Shown here piece after piece: positions 36,101-51,100 of a DNA stretch of 64,000 nt (the stretch's first letter is position 1; each line of letters begins with the position of its first letter). The position numbers and the translations under genes were made by a program. Where the stretch lies: assembly GCA_024734495.1 (NCBI GenBank), contig JALMQS010000085.1:19953636-20017635 (forward strand), written 5' to 3'. The notes below the pieces were generated by a model, which searched no databases, was not told the DNA's origin, and saw only the letters and a list, made by a program, of their open reading frames with translations. Origin of the DNA: Forficula auricularia (lineage: Eukaryota > Arthropoda > Insecta > Dermaptera > Forficulidae).

Positions 36101-39100
36101 TTCAATTATATTAGGTGAGTGTGTAATTTAAGTAGTAGTTTATTATGATCTTTGCCAGAATTATCTCAGAGGAATTCAAGAAAATTCTTAGAAAAGAGTA
36201 ATTTTAATTTTGAATTCTGTTTGAAAAATTTTGAAATAGCCGTAATTATTTAAATATTAAATAAAAGAAAAATCTAGGCCATTTGAGTAAACTCAATCAA
36301 ATTTTGTATAGATAATCAGTGGGCCCCTAGAAGTCTAAAAATGCAAAAACTAATCACCCAAAATAAGGAGGGGGGGGGGGCAAAAATGAAAATCTAGGCC
36401 ATTTGAGCAAACTCAACCAGAAGCTTATGTCAAGTGGATGACCACATCAGAACGTGTCAATTTATTTTATTTTTTTTTATTTAAAATGTAATGTTTGATT
36501 AAAATGATTTAAATATCTGTTTATATTTTTAAGAAATGTTTAAAATATATCATATCAAAAGCTTGATAAATAAGTTGCATTTAAAATATATTTTATTAGT
36601 CTTTTTTATTAAAAATGTATGTCTTTTTTTGATGCACAGTGTATTAGTGGGTTTTAAAATTCGGTCGTCGCGAAAGCCGATTATAATAAATATAGATAGA
36701 TAATAATTAGTTTTTTTCTAGAGTAAGTTTTATAATCGCAGAATAAAGAACCTTAAAATGGAAAAATGTGTTTTAAAGTAATGACCAATTGATTGAATCA
36801 ATCATTTTCAATAAAACAATATAATTTAGTATATTGAATTTGTATATCTATTGAACCAGATCAAAACTTTTGAGCTCACCTAACATTGATGTATTATTCA
36901 TTATTTCTCTAATATTAAAATATATCACACTTTATAAGTAATATTATTTTTACTAGATTACTTCACGGATGGAAGGTTTTGAACATTATTTGGAATCAAT
37001 GTTCGGCTCGAAAGGGCCTTTGAGTGGTAAAAAGGTTAAAGAAAAACTAGAAAATTACGGATTACGTATGCCAAGAAGTATTGCTGATAATGAAATCTTG
37101 AAAATTGAAAATCTTCCTTATAATTTTGACAAAAATTATAATCAACCAAAGGTATATACTTTGTACTATATATTAACACTTATTCGTATATTATTAATAT
37201 AATCGATTTGAATTTAGTTCTCTTTAGCAATGAAAATATTTGGAAACGATCTCAAATACAATAGTTTCGTAGGCTACGAAGAGATTGTTGAGGCTCTGAT
37301 GTCGATCAACCCAGTTGCCAAACTCAAGAAGCTCTTATCTGGAAAAGAAGTGACATTTAAAAAGGAAAGCCTCTTTTTAGATACAAGTTATGTGATGCCT
37401 ACTCAATCTGGTTTTCCAATTAGTCTAAGTGCTCATGGGACAGCTGCAGTTAACCTCAAGATGTCGGGATACCTTTCAGCTAAAAATATTTTTGACAAAG
37501 GAGAATTTGATATTGAAGGAAAACTAAGACCTAGGTAACAGATATACTATTATCTTTTAACCTGTGAACCCAACTCATCTCGTTTTGATGCTAATTTTAA
37601 TTTAATTCTATTAATTTTTTATTAGTGTCGCTATTGACGTGGTGGGAACGATGTCCCTGGATGCTTATCATGCTGCTACTGGGATTAAACTCAAAACAAA
37701 TTTGTTTTCTTCCGCGGCGATTGAAGGCAAAGCAAAATTGCGTGGAAAGCAATTATTAAATGTAACTTTTAGCCTACCCAATGATAAAACGGAAATTATA
37801 CGAGCTGAGTATGTAATCTTTCATTAAATAACTTTTTATAGATTTTTTCTTTAAATTAATTGCTATTTAAAACTTTTAGGTCTGAATTAATAGTCATGCA
37901 TGGCGAGGTAGAGGAATTTCAAGAAGGTATCACAGAAAATCGTATAGAGAAAAGTTTGTGCAGTTGGGATGTCTTGGATAAAACGTTAGGCCTAAAACTT
38001 TGTGCCGATTTTCATTTCCCGAATAATTCGCATTTGCCTGATGCTTCCGCAACAATTCTAAATGGCCCAACAAAATTTCTCATTTCATTAAATAAGGCTG
38101 ACCCAACTGCAAAAATATATTTGTTGGAATACAAATGGGTTTCCAACGACAATACAACATTAATCAGCCTACTGTTTGATACCCCCGGGTCGGCTGTGAA
38201 AAGAGAACTAAGTGGCAAATTAAATTTAGATATGAATAGTCACAATTTGACTATATTGTTAAAGTCGCCAGAAAGTCAATTTTTAGCTCATGGCAAATAT
38301 AAAAATACTGAAGACGAAAAATACGTCGTATTTGGTTTAGATATTAATGGAAAGAAACATCTGGATGCGCAATTTGGTTGGAAACGCAAAAGTAGCCCCC
38401 ATGGGGCCACCTATTTGCCAAAAATATATTTAGGAATAAATAACGAGCGAATCGCAGAACTCTCCGGAACACTTAAATATGTCTCGAAAAAAGGTGTGGG
38501 ACAGTGCGAGGTTGATTTACGATTTGAAACCAAGAAATTGACGACCACATTAGTAGGCTATGTGCGAAGAAGCAACGTTTCTATATCTTTTAATGTAAAA
38601 TGTGATTATCAATTCGCAGGAAGTAAAAATGAATACGTTCGCATTGAAGCAAAATTAGCTCGAGTAATTTCCCATTCTATTACACAAGCTCATGGAAATT
38701 TTGAGTTAGATTGTTCGGCTTATCCGAATTTCAATTTTATTACGATTCTAAAATTTCAACACACTGATGGACATATCGATGTGAAATTAGATATCAATAC
38801 AAGCCCTGAACTGAAAGATGAAACATATGTACTAACTTTGCATGGAGTGTCTCAATACAGTTCGACTTACAAAAAAAATCAAGAGGAAAAAAAGATGAAA
38901 GCATTTTTAGCGATCACCAAACCAAATAAAGATATTGACATGAAATTTCAAATAGTTTACGCTTTGAAAGGTCCTGAATTTTCAAGCAACATTTTAGTTC
39001 GTTATGCAAAAGAAAAAGAAATTATTATTGATCTAAACATTAAAAACTCTCCCTCCCAATTGCTATCTTTTGAAGCTCGGTTAGAAATTAAAGTTCCTTC

Positions 39101-42100
39101 ATTTATCCCAGCTCACCTCAAACTAAAAATTCACGAAAAAAATCCAAATGATTATAATTTTTTAATCGATGGTACTTGGTTTAGTGGACATGATTTTAAT
39201 ATAATAGGACATTTAGAAAGAAAATTGAGTCTTAAGTTTTCCCAAAATTATTTTAAACTCTATATTAAATCAAATAATTTCAAAGAAATTGGAGTTAATG
39301 GTGTAATATATAAAGATGATATGAATTTTAAGTTCGAAATACATGCTGATCACAACAATAATAATTATTCTCTTAATATTAGTCACATATCACTCTCTCA
39401 TTCGGACTTTCAATCTTTTTTTGAAATACGATATCCTAATAAAGTTTATAGTGTATCATCTTTAGCTCATGTAAGTGACAGACGTGAACTACAATTAGAA
39501 CTTCATTTAGATCAATATCGTGATGTTCATATTGTTTTGCGTGGATTAAATTTAAAACTACAAAAAGATGCCAAAATTGAAGTGAAATGGGATGCAAATC
39601 GAGATCCTGGACAACGTTTTGCAGCTGGCATAGAATTTCTTCATCCAGAACGATTAAACTACAGTGGAAATGCAGTTGTTTCTTTTCCTGGAAGAACTTT
39701 AAAAGGAGACTTCTTGTTTGCTATCAAAGGAACAAGATACGTATCATCGGGGCATTTTGAATGGAGCCCCACCGACCTAATAGACATTCAATTGGATGCA
39801 ATTTATAAATACCATCCAAATATTAATCTTTATCTTAAATCTCAATTAATAACTCCCTTTGAAAATTGGAAATTAACTTCTCTAACCTCAAGTTTTCATC
39901 AAAAAAATAATATGCTACATATGAATGGCAGTGTTAATTGGCAAGATGATCAAAATGTTGCTCTTGATATTTTCGGCGATTATGAATATGTGGATAGCTC
40001 TAAGATGAGATATGAATTTAATGCATCTGTTTTAAGTAATATTCCTCAAGTATCATCTATGGCTGGAAGCTTTAGTCATAAACAAAAGTCTAAGCACTAT
40101 GAGACCAATGTATTAATGGAATATAATAGGAGTGAAAAGATTGAAGTTCGTTCTATATGGGATATTTTGGAAAATGAGCAGTGGACAAATTTAACCGGAA
40201 AAATGCATTTGGCGTCGCCATTTAATGGCTATAGACGCGGCATGCTTATGACTCGAATGCAATTAACCAAGAGTTTAGATATCATTAAAGGAGTAGCTGA
40301 TTTTGAACTTGATAAAAAAGACTACACATTGTCTCTAGAAGGAAATTTAAAACAAATAACTGAAAGCATGATTATGCTCAATATAACTACTCCTATTGCT
40401 AAGTATAAAACGATATCTGGAAGATTTGGATTTTCTGAGTCTAAAAAGCATTTAGTTGCTGATTTGCGATGGATCAAAGGGGGAGTTGGAATAGAAATTT
40501 TGCTAAGTATAATAAATAGAGGGAATTTCGATGTCCGGTTTCATTTGGCTACTCCAATTGAATATTTAAATAGAATTCTTTTAATTGCGAAATTAAAACC
40601 TGACTCACTTGATTTTAGATGCGGTTGGAACATTATTGTTATTGGCTTTTCTGGCACAAGACATTACACTTCCAAAACTGATTTTGATTATACCTATAAA
40701 GTGTATACGCCCTTGAAAGGTCTTGAAGAAAATGGAGTTGTTGCGAAATTTATCTTCTTAGAAGGATTGGACGTAGAGTTTTCACTAGATCTTGCAGATA
40801 TAAAATTGGGCGGTAGAATCGAAGCTGCACCAAAACCTCAAGTTTTTACCTCAGTAGAAGAACCTGAAGAAATTGAAGAAGAGGACGAAGACTTTGAAGA
40901 AGATGTGGAAATTCACTGGGGTGGCATGTTGGAATTAGATCTATTTATTTACCCAACTATTAAAGGAGCAGCCGATTTTGATCAACGAGATACCTTATAT
41001 ATATTACAAGCATCATTACAGCTAGCTAACGGAACAGCAGAATTACATAATGAATTTGATTTAATAGATTTTTTCACAATTACTAATAAATTTGAATTTA
41101 CTACCCCATTTCCAGCTGTTGAAGTGATTACATCTGATTTTAATTTCTTATTTAGTCCCGGTGAATACTTTGGATTATCCATTGAGAATGGATTTAAAAA
41201 TAGAGGTGATTGGTTTAAAGGAGGTGTTCTTGCCAATTATACATATGAAAAAAGACCTGAAGATGATGTACGTTCATATAGAGCTTCATTAAAAATATTT
41301 ACTCCATTTAAGTCTTTTAAAAAATTGGATGTCTTAAGCATGTTTGACATCGATGATGGGACCTATCGTAGTAATATAACTGTTATAACTGATCAAAGTA
41401 ATGTTAATTCAGCTCTCCAAATCGAAATTGAAGAAGCATATATTGAAGCTTCCTTAGTTTTGGTCATGATTTCTCCCAATTATAATATTCCCCAATTCAA
41501 AGTTACAGTAAAAAGAGATTTCACTGAGTCGGAAAAACTAATTGAAATACATGTTGATAGATTTGATAGAATTAGGGGTGTTAAAGGAGTACTAAAGTGG
41601 GAATATATCCAAAACAAACGAATCATGCTGGCCATTCTTTTACAATCACCAATACCAGTTTTGACTCATATTGAAGCTGGAATGAAACTTTTACATCCTA
41701 AAAGTAATGAACTGCATGGTGAATTCGACTTTGCTTATTCACCAAATAGAGCCATTCGTCTAACAGGAGAGTTTAAAAATAGTGATATTCGCCTAATTCT
41801 TGACACGCCAATAAAAAATTATGAACATATGATTTTCAGTGGTGTTTCTCAAGGTTCTCCAGAAAATCAAATATTAAGTGGATCTATAGAAGTCGAATCT
41901 ATCACCAAAAGAACTTCTAAAGTAATCGGCGAGATCAGAAGAAGTGAAGAATTCCCCTTAATTATTGAAGCAAATGTAGTCAATCCAAGTGAAAATGTTG
42001 GAAAAGTTAATTTTATTTTAAAGAGCCACCGAGTAAAAGATGGAATGGAACTTCAATCAACTATTGAATTAGGAAAGCAAAAATTTATTTTAAAAGCCAT

Positions 42101-45100
42101 TTCTCATTATAAAAAGACAGAATTAGATTTGTCCCTAAAAGTTGATACAACTCATTTAGTGTATCGTTCAGTTGATTTGAGTGGGAAAATTCTAATGCAA
42201 CCTAATGGAAATATAACTGCTACACTAAATGCTGATACTACAATACCTGGGGCTGAAAAAGTACAATTAGGTGGAAATTATTGGGTTGGCCCCAATGTTG
42301 GAGAAATAAATGCTATTTATGATTTTCCTGGTGCTCAAGGAGATTGGCATGCTGATTGGTCTTCTTCTTGGTTTGAAGACATGTCTCTTTCAACTTCAGG
42401 TTCATTTCATGGTGTCAATGTAACAAAACAAGCAGCAGCAAATTTTTATTATAGAAATCCCAAGAAAAATTATCAAAAATTTGAATCCGGTTTTGATGTC
42501 GACTTACATCGTGGTGCTTGGACTTTTGGTTTAGATTCACTTATTGCATTTTTATCAACGACTGATGCATCCTACAAATTTAAGATCAAACTTCCTCAAC
42601 CACACCATGAAATTCATGTTTTAAAAGGTGGTTTGAAATTCAAAGAAGACCTTTCCTTTGTTGATCAATCACTGTACTATGAAACTGAATTATCTGATCT
42701 AAAATTTGGAACTTCTACAAAATTGGCAAATTCTGCTGGTATTATTAATGCAAATACGAAATTCGAATGGACGTCAAATTTATACTCTAATAATCAAAAA
42801 CATAATGCAATTGATAATATTATAAAACTCAAACATGGAGAAAAAGAAACTAAAATCGAATATTCCTTAGAAACGCCTTTCTATGAAGACGAAACATTTT
42901 CTGCTCATTTAATCCATTTAGAAGACAAAGAGTGGCATAATATAAGAGCGGGTCTTTTCAAACCAAATAGAGCCATGCTTGCTCTGGCACAGGTAAATTT
43001 TAAAAATTTTGCAAATATGGATGGTATATTGAATACCACCACCCCCTTTCAAAATATAAACTACACTGGAGTCGTATTTAAATCAGCATCCATTGGTAGA
43101 GAAAACGAGAGATTTGTAGAATTATTCTGGCCAAACAATACTGCTCTTTTTACTTCAAATTTCACATATGAAGAAGATCTTGAAAATTTAAGAATCAAAG
43201 GCAAATCTTTAATTGAAATCCCTCTTGCTTCAAGGCATATCGGAATTATAACATTTGATTATGATAAAATTCCATTACACGCCCTAGGAAATGCATCTAT
43301 AAATTACAATGGTAAGTCATTTTTATTTGGAAAGTACATATATGACTGGATGGAAGCAGCTGGATTGGATGAGGACACAGTGCATGTTGAATTAGAAAAC
43401 GATATGCTCCCAGTCGGATTTTATTATTTCCATACATTAGAATATGATATTGGGGAAGATGGAAACAATTTTCCAAATACCGATTTTAAGCATTTAGAAT
43501 TATTTAAGTTACATGACAATAATGGATTTAATGTAACCGGAGAACTTAATGTTGAAACTTCTCTAACAGGACAAAACATCACTATTAAAGCTATTCATGT
43601 TAATAGAACCGTCACTTTACAAACCAATTATGATTCACCTGATCACGAATTTAGGCAACGTTCCTTCTTACAACTGGATCAACATTCCTGGGCAACATAT
43701 GATCTAAGAATTTTCAATTCGAGCACCGATGGCACGGACGAAGAAAGAGCTGAAATTGAAATAGCATATCCCGGTCGTAATTTTTCTATTAATGGATATT
43801 ATAAGATTTCGGAAGATCTCTTGTCTACTTCGTTTGATTTCGAATGGGATAAACAATTGCATTCGAGAGAAAAACGCATTGGCACTTCACTTGATTGGAT
43901 ACGCATCAGTAAATGGCCGAACAAACAAAAGACACTCATAACCCTCTCTCATCCCTCTTTTTTAAGAAATATCACACTTGATAGTTATTATACGCGTGAT
44001 CACCTTAATTATTTGGATTTTAATTCGCAACTTGAATATTCGATAGACCCAAGTAAAAAATTTGCAGTTTCTGGAATAATTCAAGATAAGTCCCGCGATG
44101 ATCAAAGACTCTATAATATTGAATTTGTAGCTATCCACCCGTCTACCAAATTAGATTTAAAAATTGATAACGAACTAAAATTGTCAAATCGTTTGTATTA
44201 TATATTAAACAAAGCAATTTATAAAAGATCTTATTTACCTGTGCAAATTGGAACAGCAAATGCCAGATTAGATCTAAATAATAAAGAAATTGAAATTGAT
44301 ACCAACAATATAAAAGAAACATATTATTTGAAAGGAAAATTTATTAATGACTATCCATATTATTTAGTGAACGGCACTGTGGTCCATGGAAAAGATCTTA
44401 ACAGCACTGGCTATTTTTACATTAATCTCAATGAAGAAGTGATCTCAGGTAATGTTAATATGACCCCAGATGCATCAGAAAGTTTTCACATGCACGGCAC
44501 CATTCCTGACTCTAGACATGCATATTTTAACGCCTGGAGACAATATGAAGATATTCACTTATCCGATATTGCGTTTTATTTAGCTCTTAATCATTCCCGT
44601 TTAATTACATCACAGTTGCGCTGGAGACCTGATCTCGGTAATGACATTATGAGTGGAGTGAGATATACTTTCAATACACTAACAGATTCGTTCAATGATG
44701 GTGTGGAATTTTGGAAGCAATACATTCGTTCAGAATCAACTGACATATTTAATGATATCTGGTTCGATGCTAAACCGATTATGCAAGACTTCCTCGATGA
44801 TCTCAATGAAATAAAAATAGAAAAGGATTTCACAAAATTCAAAGTTTTTTTGAATGCCTCCTATGAAGCAAACGAATTTTATATTAAGGATCTTGTAAAT
44901 GTAACCAATTTTTTCATCGACGAGTTATCGATCCGTGGACATATTGAGTCGTTTCCGGAAATAATTAACGAAATTTATGATGTGATGGGTGAGTCCGGCA
45001 AAGCAATTCAAAAGTCATTGGTTTGGATGATCGAAACAATTAAAACAACATACAAAAAAGCAGTCGAATTTATAGCAAGTGTACTTCGAGGAGAGTCGAT

Positions 45101-48100
45101 TAACGAAATTTCCGCACTATTCGATGCACTCGTCGATCGCTATGACAAATTTCTTAAGGATTTGCACATTTCGTTTATTAAACATGTACAACAATTATAT
45201 AATAAAGCATATGAAATGGTTCTCAACAATGTAAAATATTATTTGGAAACTATTGAACCAACTTTTATAAAATGTATTCACTATCTGGAAACTATTGTTT
45301 GGAATATTGCTAAAGAAATTTTGGATTTCCTCTATGAGAGAAAAAATGAAATTATGGAGTCTCCTTATTTTATTCACGTAGGTAATGTAACGCGAGACTT
45401 GGATAAATTTTATAAAGATATTATGAAAAATGATCTTGTAACAAACGTGAAAAAGTATTCTAAATTGTTTTGGGAAATTGTAAAAGAAAGATATTTCACT
45501 TACGTGCCATTCGCTAAGGAACTCGAAAATATTGTATTAGAGATCATCCATGAAATAAAACAAATCGGAAATTTGCCCACAATAAAATATGCATTAGATA
45601 AAATCAATGAACTCAAAGAGAAAGTAGAATATTTATATGAATATTTTGACATGGGAACCAAGTTGCAGAATTTTATTATTTCATTGCACAAAAAAATAAT
45701 GGACCTGCGCGAAACAGCCCTTCAAGCGGAGAACAGGTTCGTCAAATGAGGCCGATGGCAAATTACTCCTGTTATAACTGGTTTATTTTCCAGATATCGT
45801 CGAGCTAAAACCAAGTTCGTTTTCGATCCAGTAAATGGAAATATTGAATTAGAGCAAAAATTACCAATGTCATACCACGCATTCAACGAAACTCCAAGAT
45901 TCGAGGTAAGTCTTCATTCTTTGGTCTTTAGGGTTTCGTAAAATTGAACTCTATTATTTCGATACGAGGGGTGAACCGCGGTTGGAATTATGTGTACACG
46001 TCTTTGGAATTCATTAGTAAATGCCCCCTTCATCTATTGTCTTCTACTTGGAAATGAAAGTGGAAGTGGAAGTATATAGATGTACACCAGGGATGAGCAA
46101 CCCGCGGCCCGCGGGCCGCATGCGGCCCTTTAAATATTTTTCTGCGGCCCGCCGGGCATTTCTAAAATAGAATTTTATTATTCGTCTCGATTATTTATAA
46201 ACAATAATAATTTGTTATTTATTATATTGTTAATAAATATTTTTAATATATTTTTTATTAATAATAATAATTTGTTATTTATTAATTTTTCTCCCATCAA
46301 TAAATTAATTATAATGTTATGTTAGTAGTAGTCGCCAATTTATAAATCGGATACTATACAATTCGGGATTCAATCTGACACTAGCGCCACCATAGAATGT
46401 AATTTGACGGATTAAAACATATGATTTATGTCAAAGTATACTTCTTTCGAGTTAGTTTGAATCGCGAATACATAGACGAGTTACTCATTTATCGGCGACT
46501 TGTTCAAACATGAAATACGAACGCGTCGCGTCAGCACTTTCTTGTGTTTGCTTCTGTCATAGTTCATAGATACAGTCAGTATCAGACTTGTGAGCTGTTA
46601 ACTGACTAATTTTTGGGTTTCTTGAAAGACGTGAGTGCAATATTATTATCAAAAAGCTAATATCATATTAGATTTTTTTTATTAAATTAATTAAATTAAT
46701 TTTTAATCCCTAATAGCATGTCGAAAAAGCAAACAAAAATACGGAAAATTGCGGATGAACACAGGATTTTCCAAGAAAAGTGGAAATTTGATTATTTTTT
46801 TACTGTCGTTAAAGATAAAGCTGTATGCTTATTATGCTCAGAGACTGTGTCTTCATTAAAAGAATATAACATAAAAAGGCATTACGATACAAAACATGAA
46901 GATAACGCTTCGTGAACGCATTGCAAAATTCGAATACTGTTCTTTGGCACTTGATGAGAGCTGCGACATTAGCGATACAGCACAACTTGCTATATTTTTA
47001 CGTGGTATTGACACTAAATTTAATATTACTGAAGAATTGTGTTCACTGGTTCCAATGCAAGGGACTACAACCGGCAAAGACCTGTATGATGAACTAAAGT
47101 CGGTGTTGGAAAAATTTTCTATTTTATTAGAGAAGATTATTGGTATATCAACAGATGGAGCACCAGCAATGTCAAGCATGAATGTAGGAGTATCGGGAAG
47201 GCTATTTCAAGACATTAAGAAGGCCACAGGAAGAGAAATATTCGTTAACCACTGCATAATTCACCAGGAAAGTTTGTGTGCGAAAAGATTGAATTTTCCA
47301 AATGTTACAGTACCAATAATTAAATTAATCAATTTTACAAAGTCGCGCGGGTTAAATCACCGTGAATTTAAAGTATTCCTGAACAATTTAGAAACTGAAT
47401 ATGGCGACGTGGTTTTCAATACCGAAGTACGTTGGCTTAGTAGAGGTGCAATGCTAAAAAGAGTATACGCCTTAAAAAGTGAAATACAATTGTTCTTGGA
47501 TATGAAGGAATATGCCTTTCCTCATTTTGGTGATAAAGAATGGATGTGCGATTTTGCGTTTCTTATCGACATAACTCAGCATCTCGGTGATCTTGATGTG
47601 TAACTTCAAGGCAAAGGACAGTTTATTCACAATTTGTATGAAAAAATTCAAGGCTTTGAGCGCAAATTAAAATTGTGGAAACAGCATCTTTTGCAGAATA
47701 ATGTGTCTCACTTTCCATATTTAGAAAAAGAAAACGTTACTACTTCTCAAAAATACGAACAATATATAGACATTTTAATCAACGAATTTCAATTACGATT
47801 CCAAATGTTCAAAGCTGAGAAGATAGCGGTTTCCATGAAAATGTTTTCTTCACCATTTAATATCGATGTGGATACAGTTCCTGAAAACTTTCAAATGGAA
47901 GTGATTAACATACAGAATAATACCGATTTAAAAAATGTATTTTTCTCAGTAAACATCGATAATTTTTATAAATCTTATGTGAGCCCTGAGAAATTTCCGC
48001 TTTTGACGAAAAATTCAAAGCAAATGATATCTCTTTTCTTAAATTGTATGCGAACAATTATTTTCAACCATGAAATTAATCAAAAATGACCACCGATCAA

Positions 48101-51100
48101 GACTGAGTGATGCTCGATTAGAAAGCTGCATACGTGTAGCTACTTCATCAATACCGGCTGATATTGATCAGCTTATATCGAAAAAGCAGTGCCAAATTTC
48201 TCATTAAAGTTTTCAAGTAAATTAGTTTTTCTGTTCTTCTTTTATTTGTTTTTATTTTGCATTAACATTTATATACACTTATAATTATATAAAATATTTA
48301 CTTTTTAAATTTTGCATTTTTGTTCTTTTCTTGTCGCATTAAAATTTATATATGAAATTTTTTTTTTTTTTAATTTTGTATTTTTATATTATAATGTTTA
48401 TTAGTATATATATAAAGCTTTGTAAATTATTAGTAAGTGCGGCCCGCCACAAAATTTTAAAATTTAAATTGGCCCGTGGGTTAAAAAGGTTGCTCACCCC
48501 TGATGTACACGATATCAGGTCTCGGTTCACTATGTCTATCTGACAGTCTATCAGAGCATTTTAGCTCGTAAACTGAATAAGATACAAACTTTAAATTCAA
48601 AATTAACGTATATTTTCGGGAAATCAAAAAATCTTAATCAGGGATTATTTGGGCTGAGCAGAATTTTTTCTCGGGTCAAAAATAAACAATTTGGCTGAGA
48701 TCGAAGAAGTGGAACGTGATGTTTTTGGTATTTTTAATAATCGGTACAGTTATCAAATATCTTAAGTTGTTCAAAGAGTAGCTATAAATTACGATTGGAA
48801 TCAAGGGAGGATATTAATTTAGTCATGACTCAAAAAAAATAATAATAATAAAATAAAATAACGCCCTTAGATTTTGGTTAAAATCAAAACACCGGAAGTA
48901 CATGTTTACTTGAAGATTTTTCGTATTTTCCAATTTCGTCTTTTTTCTGGTTTTCTCAAAACGGTTAGGGAGAAACCCAAATTGAAGTAATTTGAATAAA
49001 GAAAATTGGTATGATGATGATTTCAAATAAGGGAGAAACTAATGTAAAAGTCGTGTGGTTTCCACACCAGTTGATTATTTATTAATTTAGGGCAGCAAAC
49101 TGCAGGTTACATCCCAAGAGAGGCCATGAAAATTCACCTCTTTTACTTTTTATTTATGAAAAAAGTCTTCCTTTCTTTAGATAATTATTTAATAGAAATT
49201 GAACTACTAAATAAAAAAGTAACAACTTTTAACTTTTAATTAAAACGATCAAACATTTTTATTTTTCCAAGGAAATTCCTGAGTATAAATTCATCACTGA
49301 CGTACAATCCTATTTTGCCTCATCGAATACTACATTCTGGACACTCTACTATCAATACAAGCCGTACACCGAGCCTTCCAATTGGCTTCCACCATTTAGA
49401 AAGTATGCTTTAATTGCTGGTCCTCAAAACCTAATGACCTTCGATAAGAAATTTTACGAATACGCCGGAAAATGTTCTTATCTATTGGCCAATGATTTCA
49501 TGGATCATAATTTCTCCCTTGTCATTAGCTACAACTCTGTTGAAACAAAGAAATTCCATGAAATTACTCTGGTTGTTGACAGACACCATATTGTTATCGA
49601 TCTTTTTAATAATGCAAGTATCTTTGAGAACAGAAATTCTTTTAACAAATAAACATCAACTAACTATAATCTTTGATTTTTTTCCTAGAATTTAGAAATT
49701 GATTCAGACCCTTTCAAAAGATTGCCTTATCAAATTAATGATACATATATTTATCAAGAAGAGGAAATTTTGTATATTACATCGGAACGAGGGTTTGCCT
49801 TGACATGCAATATGAAATTCGACGTTTGTTTATTTGAACTCTCTGGTAAACTAAAAAATTAAAGTGAAATATAATTATAAAATAAAGGACTACTTAAGTG
49901 AGATATGTGTTGTTGTTGCAGGGTGGTATTATGGTAAAACCGCGGGTCTTCTTGGAAGTATCGACAATGAACCATCGAACGATTTTAAAACGCCATCCGG
50001 ACAGATTGTCGAAGTGGGCGAATTCGCTCATAGCTGGTCTCTTGGCCCTTGCTCACCTGAGGAATCGAAAAACATCGCCCATAAAACCCTTCAACCTTCC
50101 AATGAGTTGATTAGCAAATGCGAGTCCATGTTCCTTTCGCCGGCCTCTCATCTTAGTCCATGTTTCACTGCGGTAAGTCAAAACTTTAGGAAGATATCAG
50201 AAAATCAATGTTACCTCGTAGTTGTAGCTCTTTAACGGTTTTAGCTAGTAAACTGAAATTTGACATACAAGTTTATATTAAGTCAAATTTCAACTTTCGG
50301 GCCTGAATCATTCGGTGTCAAAAATATTACCAAATCACTACGATTTGAAGTCAGGATAGAAAAAGTTCAAATTCAATTTGTTGTACAATAATAAAAAAAA
50401 AAAAAAAAAAAGGAAAGCTCTGGATTTTTAATAAACGATTAAATATTTGGGCTCATTTAACCAATAAAATTAAATCAATATATACGAAATATAAAATATA
50501 GGCGTAAAACAAATAATAAATCCAAAAAAAATTAAAAATAATTGTTGTTTTGTTACATCTAATTTAATAAATAGCACCTTGAACTATTTTAAATAATTTA
50601 ATAATTTAGTCATCTTCAATGAAAATATCTCCAATTAATTATTTTATAACATTATATTACATAGAATTATAAATGCTGTAAAAGTTATCACTTCTGTCGT
50701 GTGGTCTTAAGCACACATCCGAATTTTAATATATAGGTTTTTATTATTAAGGCGACCCTAACTGGTGGGCATATGGAATTTTGAAAAAGTTTCAACTTTT
50801 TCTTCCATATTTGTTTGGTTTCACGGCTGACTAAAAGATACAGAAAGACACGGAGGTGTGTTTGTGAAATAATTAAGCAAGCCTTTGATTGCAGTAATTC
50901 AGCGCCGCCTGTAAAATTAAGGGTATGTATTCAAATAGAACGCCCTGCATTACGGGTTGCGTTAACAGGCGCTGAATAACTGACTAGTATATATTTTTTC
51001 GCCAGCTTCATATGAAGCACATCAAATCACAAGTGAGAACACGAATTACTGATGTTTATTTAGAAAACTGTTTGCTCGTAGCGACAACATCAATCGAGAT

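Larger units (their letters stand above)
45965..48535. mobile_element. MITE (GAGGGGTGAACCGCG family) interrupted by hAT
   Basis: Left part 45965-46087 and right part 48503-48535 together match the intact copy at 61633-61790, including CTATTGTCTTCTACTTGGAA. The right terminus (CTCGGTTCAC) is degenerate. Confidence 0.8.
45906..49271 (+). other. Intron 16 (3.4 kb)
   Basis: Holds a MITE split by a hAT element, then the dispersed repeat at 48790-49075. Without these the intron would be under 0.7 kb. Confidence 0.7.

Noticed and set aside
44591..44842. Minus-strand open frame opposite exon 15
   Set aside because: Shadow of the lipid transfer coding frame, with no independent support.
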